Position numbers and translations under genes: made by a program
NCBI GenBank assembly: GCA_035327585.1
Contig: DAOLDD010000018.1
Location: 1 to 64,000 of the forward strand
DNA: 64,000 nucleotides
Origin: JAMLJG01 sp035327585
Lineage (GTDB): Bacteria; Verrucomicrobiota; Kiritimatiellia; CAIVKH01
Direction: 5' to 3'
In this document: one piece after another, positions 8,028 through 16,565 of the stretch
How the letters are laid out: every line of letters begins with the position of its first letter
How positions within the stretch are numbered: the first letter of the stretch is position 1
Notes under the pieces: model-generated
Databases searched by the model: none
The model's input: the letters and a program-made list of their open reading frames with translations, nothing else
Told to the model about the DNA's origin: nothing

Positions 8028-8957
8028 ATGCACCGCAGCGAAGCCTACCTGATCCGTCATCCCGCGAATCCCGTCCTGCGCCCGGACCAGATGCCCGGCG
8101 CGGAGGCGATGATGAACGGCTGTCCGTTCATCTTCAAGGACCGCATTCACCTGCTGCAACCGGTGATCCGGCGCGACCGCGACTATCCGTCCATGCACGT
8201 GTGCGAAAGCGACGACGGCGTGGCGTTCCGCATCCGCCCCGAACCGTTCATCAGCTTCACGCATACCAATGAGAAGGACCCGCTGTTCCACCTCGACCGC
8301 TGGGCGATCGACCCGCGCGTCACGCGGATCGGCGACACCTGGTACATCATGCGCCCCGGCGACAGCTATCTCGGCACGGTGGCGCTGCTGGGGCGGACGA
8401 CGGACTGGCAGACCTACGAGCACATGGGCATCGTGTCGCTGCCCATGAACCGCGTGCCGTGCCTGTTCCCCGCGAAGATCGGCGGCGACTACGTCCGCCT
8501 CGACCGCCCCTCGGGCCGGCGCGAGGGCGACATCTGGATTTCGCGCTCGCCCGATCTGCTGCACTGGGGACGGTACCGTCCGCTCGCGCAGGCGGGGTTC
8601 CACTGGTGCAACAAGAAGATCGGGCCGACGGTGCCGATCGAGACGCCCGAGGGCTGGCTGGTGCTGATCCACGGCGTGCAGGATTCCTGCGCGGGTTCGC
8701 GGTACTCGCTCGGCGCGATGCTGCTGGACCGCGACGAGCCGGAGCGGGTCATCGGCCGCATGAAGAGCTGGATTTTGACGCCGGACCGCGACTACGAATT
8801 CCAGGGCAACGTGCCCAACGTGGTGTTCGCCTGCGGTGCGCTCGCGTTCCCGGAGCGGGACGAGTTGCGCGTCTACTACGGTGCGGCCGACACCTGCATG
8901 GGCTTGGCCACCGGCTCGTTGTCCCGCTTGATTGATGCCTGCAAACAAGGACGTTAA
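8028..8957 (+). CDS. GH130-type beta-mannoside phosphorylase
   Basis: Encodes 309 residues with no signal peptide, so it is cytoplasmic. GH130 signatures run through the protein: HPANPVLRP at residue 11, AIDPRVTRIGDTWYI near 90, FPAKIGGDYVRLDRP, GRREGDIWISRSPDL, KKIGPTVPIETPEGWLVLI, SLGAMLLDRDEPERVIGR and VYYGAADTCMGLATG. Family members phosphorolyse beta-mannosyl linkages (for example mannosyl-glucose or mannobiose), releasing mannose 1-phosphate. The length fits the family. It lies 16 bp upstream of the second GH9 gene in the same direction. Together they suggest use of a mannose-containing beta-glycan, but which GH130 subgroup this is cannot be read by eye. Confidence 0.85.
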   Translation: MHRSEAYLIRHPANPVLRPDQMPGAEAMMNGCPFIFKDRIHLLQPVIRRDRDYPSMHVCESDDGVAFRIRPEPFISFTHTNEKDPLFHLDRWAIDPRVTRIGDTWYIMRPGDSYLGTVALLGRTTDWQTYEHMGIVSLPMNRVPCLFPAKIGGDYVRLDRPSGRREGDIWISRSPDLLHWGRYRPLAQAGFHWCNKKIGPTVPIETPEGWLVLIHGVQDSCAGSRYSLGAMLLDRDEPERVIGRMKSWILTPDRDYEFQGNVPNVVFACGALAFPERDELRVYYGAADTCMGLATGSLSRLIDACKQGR

Positions 8958-8973
8958 CCCGCAAGGAACTCAC

Positions 8974-11565
8974 ATGACACGACGCATCCCCTCCCCCTTC
9001 CTGCTCGCCGCGCTGCTCTTCGCCGCCGCGGACCACGCCGGCGCGAAACCGCTCGGCGGAAGAACCGACGTCGAATTTTGCGCGATGCCCGCGGAGCGCG
9101 AGGGCCGATACCCCATCGCACTGCCCACGTACGCGGGCCAGGTCCGGCAGTTGCATCTGCTCAACGACCGCTGGCTGGTGGTCGGCATCTACGACCTCCC
9201 GGAACTCGCGGCGCACATCGACAAATTGTCCGAGGGCAAACTCGAGGAGGCGAACCGCCAGTGGCGGGAAGGCCAGGAAAAGGGTCAGCCGCACTGGGGC
9301 GCATGGGTCACGATCCCAAAGATCCTGAAGGAATTCACGGTGCGCGCGCGGGAGGAGTTGGGCGAACGCAAGCTGGAGGAGCCCGCCGCCTATGCGATCA
9401 TCAGCACGGACGACCCGGCCTACAAGACCGCGCGCCGACCCGCCCGCGCTACGCGCACGCTCATTTCGCTCGGCGGGAACCGCCTGCCCGGTATGCATGA
9501 AGTGGACTACGGGCACTATGGAATTCTTGAACTGCCCGCGCCGCTGCAGCCGGGCCGTTCCTACACGGTGCGCGTCATCGGCCGCGGTGAAGTGACGTTC
9601 ACCTATGACGAAAACCGGATGGTCTCGCGCGCGATCAAGGTGAACCAGGCCGGCTACCGGCCCGACGCGCCGCGCAAACTGGCATATCTCGGCGCGTTCG
9701 CGTGTGAATTGGGCGCGGTGCCATTCGACCACGCGAAGGAATTCAGCGTGGTGGATGCGCGGACGGGCAAGGCGGTCTTCGCCGGCCCGGTGCGCCTCAT
9801 CGAACGCAACCCGCGCTTCGCCCCGAAGAACGCGGAACAGGACGCCGCGACGCGTCCCTTCATGTATGGCGAGGACGTGTATGAACTTGATCTCACGGGA
9901 CTGAAGGACGAGGGCAACTTCTTCATCACAATTCCCGGCGTCGGCCGCTCGTGGCCGTTCCGCCATGCGCGCGACGCGTACGGCGAGGCATTCTACATCG
10001 CGGCCCGCGGCTTCTATCACCAGCGCGCGGCCACCGCGTTGGAAACGCCGTACACCGTTTGGACGCGCCCGAAATCGACGATGCACGACACGATCTACGA
10101 GGCGGGCTATCTCGCGTTCCCCCAGCAGACCGGCGGACCGAAGGACCTTCCGATCTTCGACGCCGTCGGCGGCACGATGGACCTCACCCGCTTCACGACG
10201 AACGTGATCGGCGGCTGGTACGACGCCGCGGACTGGGACCGCAACCAGGCCCACTATGTCGCGGCGTTCGACATGATGTGGGCCTACGAGCACGCGCCCG
10301 CGCGCTTCACCGATGGCCAGTTGAACCTGCCCGAATCAGGCGACGGCATTCCCGACATCCTGAACGAGGTGCAATGGGGCCTGGAGTGCTGGCGGCGCAG
10401 CCAGGATGAGCGCGGCGGCGTCTCCGGCTTTATCGAGGCCAACACGCATCCGGGCTACGACGATCCCAAACATCCCTACGCCTTTTCGATGCGGACCCGC
10501 TGGTCGTCGCTGATCTACGCCGCCGCCGCCGCGCAATACGCGCGGCTCGTGAAGCCGTTCGATGCGAAGCGCAGCGCGCTCTACCGCGAAAGCGCGTTGC
10601 GGGCCTGGGCGTTCGGCGCCGACCCGGCCAACAGCCTCGGCAGGATCACGCTGCACGCGAAGACCAAACGCGGCACGGGCGAGCCCTACACGCGCGAGTG
10701 GGAGGAGACCGACAAGATCGTCGCACCGTACCGCCTTCACGCGGCGCTGGAACTCAACCGGCTGACCGGCGATCCCGCATATCTTGAAGGCATCGGCGAA
10801 CTGGCGGCGCAAGGCCAGGGTCCCTTCCAGTGGATGTTTTCACACAAGGATTTCTCCGGCTGGATCTACGCCGGCCTCGCGTTGGACAGGGAGAAACGGC
10901 TGCCCGCCGAGGTGGTCCAAAAGTGGCGTGAGGCCTTCATCCGTTCCGCCGATGGGCTGGTGAACCAGATGACGAACGTCGCCTACCGGCAGACGTGGCC
11001 GCGCAGCCAGGACTACTGGGCCGGATGGGGCGCGTCGGTTGTCGTGAACTTCAACCGCTGCCTGTTCATCGCGTGGCAGCTCACGGACGATGAAAAGTAT
11101 CGCGAGGCGATCCTGCTCAACACCGACTTCATGCTCGGCGCGAACCCGCTCGGCATGTCATGGACCACCGGCATCGGCTACGTCTACCCTATCGACATCC
11201 AGCACGCGAACAGCGAGAACGACCAGTTGATGGACCCCGTGCCCGGCATCACGATTTACGGCATCAACGGCGGCCCGGCGATGCACTACCGCGGGCGCGA
11301 ACTGGTATGGGAGAGCAAGGGTCCGGACGACAAGCCCGTCTCATTCATGAAGGAAGAAAACAAGTCCGTGCCCTTCTTCCGCGCCTGGTCCGCGCACCCG
11401 CATGTCAACGTCGGCCAGTGCGAATTCACCGTGCACGAGACCAGCGCCGCGATGCTGTTCTCCACCGCGATCCTGCTGGATGACGGCTGGATGCCGGACG
11501 CCGCCCTGAAAACCCGCGGCCCGCGCCGCGACGACCTGCTCTTCGGCTACTGGTACGGACCGTAA
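8974..11565 (+). CDS. Second secreted GH9 (endoglucanase-like) protein
   Basis: Encodes 863 residues beginning with a signal peptide (MTRRIPSPFLLAALLF). The ATG at 8974 is preceded by AAGGAA. It has the same plan as the GH9 protein at the left end: an N-terminal region, a CelD_N-like domain (IKVNQAGYRPDAPRK, about residue 221), then the GH9 barrel. GGWYDAADWD (about 412-421) corresponds to the catalytic-base motif, DILNEVQWGLECW and LGANPLGMSWTTG follow, and HETSAAMLF near residue 821 marks the acid-Glu region. Likely a periplasmic or extracellular beta-glycan hydrolase. It probably once ran directly into the glycosidase gene that is now displaced by the transposase cassette. Confidence 0.85.
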   Translation: MTRRIPSPFLLAALLFAAADHAGAKPLGGRTDVEFCAMPAEREGRYPIALPTYAGQVRQLHLLNDRWLVVGIYDLPELAAHIDKLSEGKLEEANRQWREGQEKGQPHWGAWVTIPKILKEFTVRAREELGERKLEEPAAYAIISTDDPAYKTARRPARATRTLISLGGNRLPGMHEVDYGHYGILELPAPLQPGRSYTVRVIGRGEVTFTYDENRMVSRAIKVNQAGYRPDAPRKLAYLGAFACELGAVPFDHAKEFSVVDARTGKAVFAGPVRLIERNPRFAPKNAEQDAATRPFMYGEDVYELDLTGLKDEGNFFITIPGVGRSWPFRHARDAYGEAFYIAARGFYHQRAATALETPYTVWTRPKSTMHDTIYEAGYLAFPQQTGGPKDLPIFDAVGGTMDLTRFTTNVIGGWYDAADWDRNQAHYVAAFDMMWAYEHAPARFTDGQLNLPESGDGIPDILNEVQWGLECWRRSQDERGGVSGFIEANTHPGYDDPKHPYAFSMRTRWSSLIYAAAAAQYARLVKPFDAKRSALYRESALRAWAFGADPANSLGRITLHAKTKRGTGEPYTREWEETDKIVAPYRLHAALELNRLTGDPAYLEGIGELAAQGQGPFQWMFSHKDFSGWIYAGLALDREKRLPAEVVQKWREAFIRSADGLVNQMTNVAYRQTWPRSQDYWAGWGASVVVNFNRCLFIAWQLTDDEKYREAILLNTDFMLGANPLGMSWTTGIGYVYPIDIQHANSENDQLMDPVPGITIYGINGGPAMHYRGRELVWESKGPDDKPVSFMKEENKSVPFFRAWSAHPHVNVGQCEFTVHETSAAMLFSTAILLDDGWMPDAALKTRGPRRDDLLFGYWYGP

Positions 11566-11612
11566 CGGGCCGTGCACCTGCCCCGCCTTGCGGATGGAAA
11601 CGCTCCCTATCT

Positions 11613-11638
11613 GGAGTGCGGCGGCTTGACGCCGCTCT
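11613..11638 (+). repeat. GGAG-type REP sequence, left of transposase
   Basis: A 26-nt element begins GGAGTGCGGCGG and ends GACGCCGCTCT, folding into a GCGGCG/CGCCGC stem with a GCTTGA loop behind a GGAG foot. The exact inverse is at 12219-12244, and the match extends outward with one mismatch into TCTTC. GGAG or GTAG feet are the known hallmark of REPs served by RAYT transposases. Confidence 0.8.
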
Positions 11639-11660
11639 CTCTTCATGCGATGCAGAATAT

Positions 11661-12266
11661 ATGCCTTCCTGGCACCGTGCACCCCGCCACCAACTTCTGG
11701 AGCGCGGCGCCTACATCGTCACCGCCGGGATATACCAGAAGCAGCACCTTCTGTGCGCCGCCCGGCGGCTGGATATGGTCCGCGACACGTTGTTTGCCTG
11801 TGCAGAAGAATTCCGCTGGGAGCTTCAAGCGTGGGCGATCCTGAGCAACCACTATCACTTCGTGGCGTCATCACCTGACGATCCATCCACCATAAGTCGC
11901 ATGATCTCCAAGCTGCATACCCTCACGGCCCGCGAGCTAAACAAATGGGACGCACAACCAGGCCGTAAGGTATGGTTTCAATACTATGACACGCGCATCA
12001 CGAACTCCGCTTCGTACTACGCGCGATTGAAGTACGTGCATCAGAATCCGGCTCACCACAAGGTTGTGAGAATCGCGGAGAACTGGCCGTGGTGTTCGGC
12101 GGGATGGTTTGCGCGGGAGGCCAATTCCGTGTTCAGGCGATTGCTGGATGGGATCAAAACGGATCGGGTGAATGTGGCGGATGCGTTTGAACCGGTGAAC
12201 CTGCCGGAAGAAGAAGACAGAGCGGCGTCAAGCCGCCGCACTCCACAAGAAGAACGCACAGCATGA
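11661..12266 (+). CDS. REP-associated tyrosine transposase (RAYT, Y1 family)
   Basis: Encodes 201 residues. The start ATG at 11661 (MPSWHRAPRHQLLE) is chosen because upstream codons lie inside the REP repeat and because family members begin this way. The Y1 signature is clear: the HUH-type LSNHYHFVA (about residues 69-77) supplies the metal-binding histidines, and the catalytic tyrosine is probably in NSASYYARLKYVHQNP near residue 125. This enzyme class nicks and joins single-stranded DNA at REP hairpins. The inverted GGAG-type REPs flanking it are the expected substrates. It sits between the second GH9 gene and a glycosidase, whose start it appears to have disrupted. Confidence 0.85.
   Translation: MPSWHRAPRHQLLERGAYIVTAGIYQKQHLLCAARRLDMVRDTLFACAEEFRWELQAWAILSNHYHFVASSPDDPSTISRMISKLHTLTARELNKWDAQPGRKVWFQYYDTRITNSASYYARLKYVHQNPAHHKVVRIAENWPWCSAGWFAREANSVFRRLLDGIKTDRVNVADAFEPVNLPEEEDRAASSRRTPQEERTA
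12219..12244 (-). repeat. GGAG-type REP sequence, right of transposase
   Basis: A perfect inverted copy of the 26-nt element at 11613-11638. It lies over the last codons of the transposase gene, so the end of the protein (DRAASSRRTPQEE) is encoded by the repeat. Confidence 0.8.
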
Positions 12267-12350
12267 AGCGACATGGATCAGGTCGAAAGCTGCAAACAAA
12301 CATCTCACCTATTCATACTGCCATTACTTGCGCGTCGACAGTTGGTGAAA

Positions 12351-12395
12351 CGGCACTCTTCGCGCGGTCCGCTGCGGACCGCGCGAAGAGTGCCG
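12351..12395. repeat. 45-bp perfect palindrome
   Basis: Two 22-bp arms (beginning CGGCACTCTTCGCGCGG and its complement) surround a single central T. It ends exactly where the right 21-bp direct repeat and the presumed GTG start of the next gene begin. It may be a terminator for the transposase, a REP-like element or a transposition end; the sequence does not decide. Confidence 0.85.
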
Positions 12396-13768
12396 TGCAC
12401 CTGCCCCGCCTTCACACCGGCGTCGCGGACATCGACGCGGCGTTCCGCATCGCGTTGGGCGACCTCGCGGGCAACATCCAACCCTACCAGGGCGCGCTCG
12501 CCGCACGGGCGGAGCCGTGCCTGCTGGCGGGGCTCGACTACGACTCGCCGTGGACGCGCGACGCGGCGTTCAACACCTGGTATGCCGGCGCGGCGCTCGC
12601 GCCGGAGGCTGCGCGCGCGACGTTGCGCGCCGTGCTGACGCGCGACGCGCATGGGCTGCGCATCGGCGGTGAATATTGGGACGCCGTGGTCTGGGTCGCC
12701 GGCGCCTGGGCGCTGTGGACGCAAACAGCGGAGCGCGACGATCTGCAACTCGCCTTCGAGGTGGCGCGCAACTCGCTGCGCTTTTTCGAGGCGACGGAGC
12801 GCGACCCGCGCGACGGGCTGTTCCGCGGCGGGGCGTGTTTCCAGGACGGCGTCGCGGGCTATCCCGATGCCTTCGCCGACTCGACGACCTCGGGCATCGC
12901 GGACTACATCACGAAACATCCCGAAGCCCGCGCGCCGATCGGCTTCGGCCTGCCGATGAAGGCGCTGTCCACGAATTGTCTCTATGCGGAGGCGTATCGC
13001 TTGCTTGCGCTCATCGCGCAACGCATCGGAGAACCGGAGGCGGAATGGCAGGCGAAGGCGGACGCGCTGGGCGCGGCGATCCGCGCGCAGTTCTGGAACC
13101 CCGCGACGGGCACGTTCCGCTATCTGCTCGACGCGGGCGACGACCCCGCGCGTCAGGAGGGCTTCGGCCACGCGTTCGCGCTGTGGTTCGGCATCGCCAC
13201 GCCGGAACAGACCCGCTCGGTCCTCGCGCGCCAGCACCACACCCCGCACGGCATCCCCTGCGTCTGGCCCGCCTACGCGCGCTACACGTCGCCGGACGGC
13301 ACGACGTTCGGTCGCCACTGCGGCACCATCTGGCCGCAGGTCAACGCCGCGTGGGCCGCCGCAACGACCGTATGCGGGCGGCCCGACCTGGCCTGGCAGG
13401 AACTGCGCCTGCTCGCCGCAAAGGCCGCGCGCGACAGCCAGTTCGCGGAGATCTATCACCCGGTCGACGGACGTATTTACGGTGGATTGCAGGAAATGCC
13501 CCAGAACGGCAAGGGCATCATCGAATGGACTGCGTGCCGACGCCAGACGTGGTGCGCGACGGGGTTCCTGCACATGGTCACGCACACCCTCATCGGCCTT
13601 CGGCCTACGCCCGACGGCCTGCGCATCGAGCCCTGGCTGCCGCCGGAGCTGCCGCGCGTGGAACTCACCGGCTGGCCCTGGCGCGGCACGCCGCTCGACT
13701 TCATCGTGGAACGCACCCCGAACGGCTACCGCGTTAACGGCAAGCCGCCCGCTGCGTGCACGCTGTAG
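12395..13768 (+). CDS. (alpha/alpha)6-barrel glycosidase, start disturbed by insertion
   Basis: From the GTG at 12395 (VHLPRLHTGVADID) the protein has 457 residues; an in-frame ATG at 12263 would add 44 residues encoded by insertion-derived DNA and the palindrome. The body shows (alpha/alpha)6 glycosidase features: GLDYDSPWTRDAAFNTW (the Asp-rich N-terminal catalytic motif), GEYWDAVVWVAGAW, QFWNPATGTFRYLLD, GTIWPQVNAAWAAA and IIEWTACRRQTWCATGF near the end. It is related in plan to GH63, GH37 or GH116-like enzymes and to the protein at 5662-7269. No signal peptide is seen. The original start was probably just after the GH9 stop at 11565, so expression may be altered. Confidence 0.7.
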   Translation: MHLPRLHTGVADIDAAFRIALGDLAGNIQPYQGALAARAEPCLLAGLDYDSPWTRDAAFNTWYAGAALAPEAARATLRAVLTRDAHGLRIGGEYWDAVVWVAGAWALWTQTAERDDLQLAFEVARNSLRFFEATERDPRDGLFRGGACFQDGVAGYPDAFADSTTSGIADYITKHPEARAPIGFGLPMKALSTNCLYAEAYRLLALIAQRIGEPEAEWQAKADALGAAIRAQFWNPATGTFRYLLDAGDDPARQEGFGHAFALWFGIATPEQTRSVLARQHHTPHGIPCVWPAYARYTSPDGTTFGRHCGTIWPQVNAAWAAATTVCGRPDLAWQELRLLAAKAARDSQFAEIYHPVDGRIYGGLQEMPQNGKGIIEWTACRRQTWCATGFLHMVTHTLIGLRPTPDGLRIEPWLPPELPRVELTGWPWRGTPLDFIVERTPNGYRVNGKPPAACTL

Positions 13769-13828
13769 ACACGGTCGCCGACCGCGTCAGCAGCAAGCGG
13801 TGCCTTCCACGAAAACGACCAGTCCTGG

Positions 13829-13842
13829 AGGGCGGCCGCCCT
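13829..13842. terminator. Possible bidirectional terminator hairpin
   Basis: AGGGCGGCCGCCCT is a 14-bp self-complementary sequence in the 133-bp gap between the convergent glycosidase and transglycosylase genes. No T-run follows, so intrinsic termination is uncertain. Confidence 0.3.
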
Positions 13843-13901
13843 TCGCGGATCAGGATGAAAGCCTGAACGCAGTCGGTAAAACACCCGGGAGCCAAGCATG
13901 G

Positions 13902-14963
13902 CTACCGCGGCGGTGGGAGGGATGCGAGTTGGACGCCTTCGCGGTGTTCGATGACGGCGGCGATTTTGGGGACGTACATGCGCGTTTCGAGCGGCAGGAC
14001 ATCCGCGATCTGCTCGAAGGTCGTGGCCTTTTGTTCCCGCAGCGTCCGCCCCACGCGGCCCTCGCCCGCGTTGTAGCCTGCGAGCGCAAGCGGCCAGGAG
14101 CCGAAACGTCCGTGCAGGAAACGGAGGTAGGCGGCGGCGGCGCGCGCGCTTTTCTCCGGCTCCTGCCGCTCGTCGGGCCGTTCCGGGTTCAACCCGAACC
14201 GCTTCGCCGTGGCGGGCATAAACTGGAACAACCCCACCGCGCCGACCGGGCTGCGCGCGCGTGGATCGAAACTCGATTCCACCTCGGCGAGCCAGATCAA
14301 TTCCTCCGGCAGCCCCTCGGCGCGGAAGATCGATTTAATTTGCGGGGCGAGTTCAGCCGCGCGCGCGGGCGGCGGACGGTTCGCCATTTTCTTCTTCCAG
14401 GTTTCCGGCGATTGCGCCGACTTTTCCGCCTTCTGGCGCGCGGGCGGCGGCGCGGGCTTCGGCGGCGGCGGCAATTTCAGCGGCACGGCCTTCTCCGTCG
14501 GCGCAGGCGGCGGACGGTGCGGGGCATCCGGCTCGCGGGCCACGGATTCCTCCGCGACATCAAAGTAATCCACCTGCTGGCGCAGCCAGTTCGCGTAGGG
14601 CGCGGCAGCGGGCCACTGCTCCAGCCAGGCCAGCGTCGCGACGACCTCCGGCTTCAACCACGCGATTTCCTCGATCGACCCGTTTTCCAGCACCTGGTCG
14701 ATGCCGCCGAAAAAGCGGGCCACGTCCTCCGCACGCGGGATGGCCGACAACGCCTCGCGGTCGAGCTCATAGCCGTGCGCGTCGAGTTGCCGGTCCACGA
14801 GGTCCAGCCCCTTCTGCAACACCGCTTCAAACTGGAATTCCTGCGCGCGTACACCGGACGCCGCTGAAATCAGCAACGCCACCCCGCAGGCAAAAGCGCG
14901 CAGGCTTCCCCCGCCCCCCTTTGTGCCTCTGTCCCTCCGTCCCTCTGTCCCTCTCTTCACCAT
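13902..14963 (-). CDS. Lytic transglycosylase, SLT/GH23 type
   Basis: Encodes 353 residues. A hydrophobic export segment (residues about 21-40, ending GVRAQ) is preceded by an unusual Arg/Gly-rich stretch encoded by purine-rich DNA, so the true start could be further in. A Pro-rich linker (residues about 150-180) leads to the SLT domain: LIWLAEVESSFDPRARSPVG contains the catalytic Glu in VESSF, followed by GLFQFMPATA and LALAGYNAGEGRV. These enzymes cleave murein glycan strands, forming 1,6-anhydroMurNAc, in the periplasm. The gene overlaps yraN by seven bases at the end of an rplS-rnhB-yraN operon. No LysM domain is present. Confidence 0.85.
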   Translation of the reverse strand: MVKRGTEGRRDRGTKGGGGSLRAFACGVALLISAASGVRAQEFQFEAVLQKGLDLVDRQLDAHGYELDREALSAIPRAEDVARFFGGIDQVLENGSIEEIAWLKPEVVATLAWLEQWPAAAPYANWLRQQVDYFDVAEESVAREPDAPHRPPPAPTEKAVPLKLPPPPKPAPPPARQKAEKSAQSPETWKKKMANRPPPARAAELAPQIKSIFRAEGLPEELIWLAEVESSFDPRARSPVGAVGLFQFMPATAKRFGLNPERPDERQEPEKSARAAAAYLRFLHGRFGSWPLALAGYNAGEGRVGRTLREQKATTFEQIADVLPLETRMYVPKIAAVIEHREGVQLASLPPPR

Positions 14964-15376
14964 GGCAGTCGATACCGTGAACTCAATGGAAAGGCGTTTT
15001 CAATATGTTCGATGCGCGGCGGTTCCCCGTCCGGGGCGCCGATCACTTCGACGACGTCGAAGCGAATGTATTCAGGTTTGATCCGCGCGTTCATCAAATA
15101 GCGCACGGCGGCGCGCGACAAATGCAATTGCTTGGCACGATCCACGGCGTCGAATGGACGCCCGAACGCGTCGCCGCCGCGGGTCTTCACCTCGACGAAG
15201 ACCAGCACCGGTCCCTTGCGCATCACGAGGTCAAGTTCGTCGCGGCCGACGCGGATGCGGCGTCCCACCAGCGTGAAACCACGTTTGCACAGGAAGCGCT
15301 CCGCCTGCTGCTCGCCCCATACGCCCGCCGCGAGATGCGCCGGTTCGCGTTTGAGCCACTTGCGTAGCAGGTTCAT
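14957..15376 (-). CDS. YraN family (UPF0102) endonuclease-like protein
   Basis: Encodes 139 residues, close to the usual length. The signature GVWGEQQAERFLCKRGF is followed by GRDELDLVMRKGPVLVFVEVKTR, which is the PD-(D/E)xK nuclease-like core (Asp, Glu-x-Lys). The family is widespread; a precise role is not settled, with links to DNA processing. It overlaps rnhB by four bases. The rnhB-yraN order is common in bacteria, which supports both calls. Confidence 0.9.
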   Translation of the reverse strand: MNLLRKWLKREPAHLAAGVWGEQQAERFLCKRGFTLVGRRIRVGRDELDLVMRKGPVLVFVEVKTRGGDAFGRPFDAVDRAKQLHLSRAAVRYLMNARIKPEYIRFDVVEVIGAPDGEPPRIEHIENAFPLSSRYRLPW

Positions 15377-16011
15377 GCGGCTGTCCCGCTCCGCATGGCG
15401 GCGGCGACGGGCGCGAAGGTGCGGCGGTGGACGGGACTGGGTCCCAGTTCCCTCAACGCGGCGAGATGGGCCGCCGTACCGTAGCCCTTGTGTTGCGCAA
15501 AGCCGTAACCGGGATGGCGCGCATCCAGCTCGTGCATTTCGCGGTCGCGCGTCACCTTCGCAAGCACGCTCGCGGCGGCGATGAGCAGGCTTTGCGCGTC
15601 GCCCTTCACGATCGCCTGGGACGGATACGGCAGGCCGGGCACGGGACGTCCATCCACGAGCAGCAGGTCCGCCGCGACGGCCATCGCCTCGACGGCGCGC
15701 CGCATGGCGAGGTGCGTCGCGTTCAGAATATTGAGCGCGTCGATCTCACCGGGTTCCGCGCGGCCGATGCCGTGGCGGATGGTGGACTCGCCGGTGAGCA
15801 GGGCAAAAAAGGTTTCGCGGCGCGCTTCAGTGAGCTGCTTGGAATCCGTGAGGTCCTTCAGCAGGCGCAGTTCCTCCGTCTCGAGAAATTCGCGGGGAAT
15901 GCACGCCGCGGCGGCAACAACCGGACCGGCCAGCGGTCCGCGTCCGGCTTCATCAATGCCGGCGAGGATCAGGATACCGTTCGACCAGGCCGCTCGCTCA
16001 TGCCGTAGCAT
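15373..16011 (-). CDS. rnhB: Ribonuclease HII
   Basis: Encodes 212 residues from the ATG at 16011; longer in-frame extension upstream is rejected because it runs antisense-like through rplS. RNase HII motifs are complete: GIDEAGRGPLAGP (catalytic Asp-Glu pair), LTDSKQLTE, LLVDG, and AAASVLAKVTRDREM with the later Asp. It removes RNA from RNA/DNA hybrids and initiates excision of misincorporated ribonucleotides in the cytoplasm. It overlaps the rplS end by 14 bases and yraN by four, forming an rplS-rnhB-yraN unit as in many bacteria. Confidence 0.93.
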   Translation of the reverse strand: MLRHERAAWSNGILILAGIDEAGRGPLAGPVVAAAACIPREFLETEELRLLKDLTDSKQLTEARRETFFALLTGESTIRHGIGRAEPGEIDALNILNATHLAMRRAVEAMAVAADLLLVDGRPVPGLPYPSQAIVKGDAQSLLIAAASVLAKVTRDREMHELDARHPGYGFAQHKGYGTAAHLAALRELGPSPVHRRTFAPVAAAMRSGTAA

Positions 16012-16387
16012 TCGCGGCGCCGGCGGCAGCGACCGGGGCGCGCTGCTCGCGGATCTTGGTGTTCTTTCCGCTGCGCTTGCGCAGGTAGTAGAGCTTCGCG
16101 CGGCGCGGACTGCCGGAGCGCTCGAGCTCCAATTTCTCAATCGTCTGCGCGCAAACCGGGAAAATACGTTCCACGCCTTCGCCGTAGGAAATGCGGCGGA
16201 CCGTGAAGGTCTCGGTGTGGCCCACGCCGTCGCGCGCGATCACCGTGCCCGCGAACATCTGGACGCGCTCTTTGTCGCCTTCCTTGATTTTCACGTAAAC
16301 CTTGACGCTGTCGCCGATTCCAAAGGCGGGCAGCTTGCGGTCTTTCAACTGTTCAGCGGAGATGGTGTCAAAGATGCGTTGCGACAT
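15998..16387 (-). CDS. rplS: 50S ribosomal protein L19
   Basis: Encodes 129 residues from the ATG at 16387 (MSQRIFDTISAEQL), which has GAGGTA five bases upstream. L19 features are clear: FGIGDSVKVYVKIKEGDKER, QMFAGTVIARDG, TFTVRRISYGEGVERIFP and RAKLYYLRKRSGK. The C-terminus has an Ala-rich extension. It is a component of the large ribosomal subunit near the interface with the small subunit. First gene of the minus-strand operon with rnhB and yraN. Confidence 0.95.
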   Translation of the reverse strand: MSQRIFDTISAEQLKDRKLPAFGIGDSVKVYVKIKEGDKERVQMFAGTVIARDGVGHTETFTVRRISYGEGVERIFPVCAQTIEKLELERSGSPRRAKLYYLRKRSGKNTKIREQRAPVAAAGAANATA

Positions 16388-16565
16388 GGGAAGTACCTCG
16401 TTCAAAAGCGGGAGAGAATAGGAATCCCCGCGCGGGAGTCAAGGACATTGGTTCGATTTCCGGTCAAAATTTGCACCGACGCTCCTCCGATTATTTGTTT
16501 CGGATGTGCTGGATATTTTGACCTGATGCGATTAAGTTTCGCGTGCCAAATAAAGGAGTGGGTGT

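Larger units (their letters stand above)
11569..12412. mobile_element. Transposase cassette bounded by 21-bp direct repeats
   Basis: GCCGTGCACCTGCCCCGCCT plus one T occurs at 11569-11589 and again at 12392-12412. Between them lie two inverted GGAG-type REP sequences, a Y1 transposase gene and a 45-bp palindrome ending at the right repeat. In both copies the repeat encodes VHLPRL in the frame of the downstream glycosidase. The simplest reading is that an ~823-bp insertion split the beginning of that gene and duplicated the target. Y1 transposases do not normally make such duplications, so the mechanism is unclear. Confidence 0.6.
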
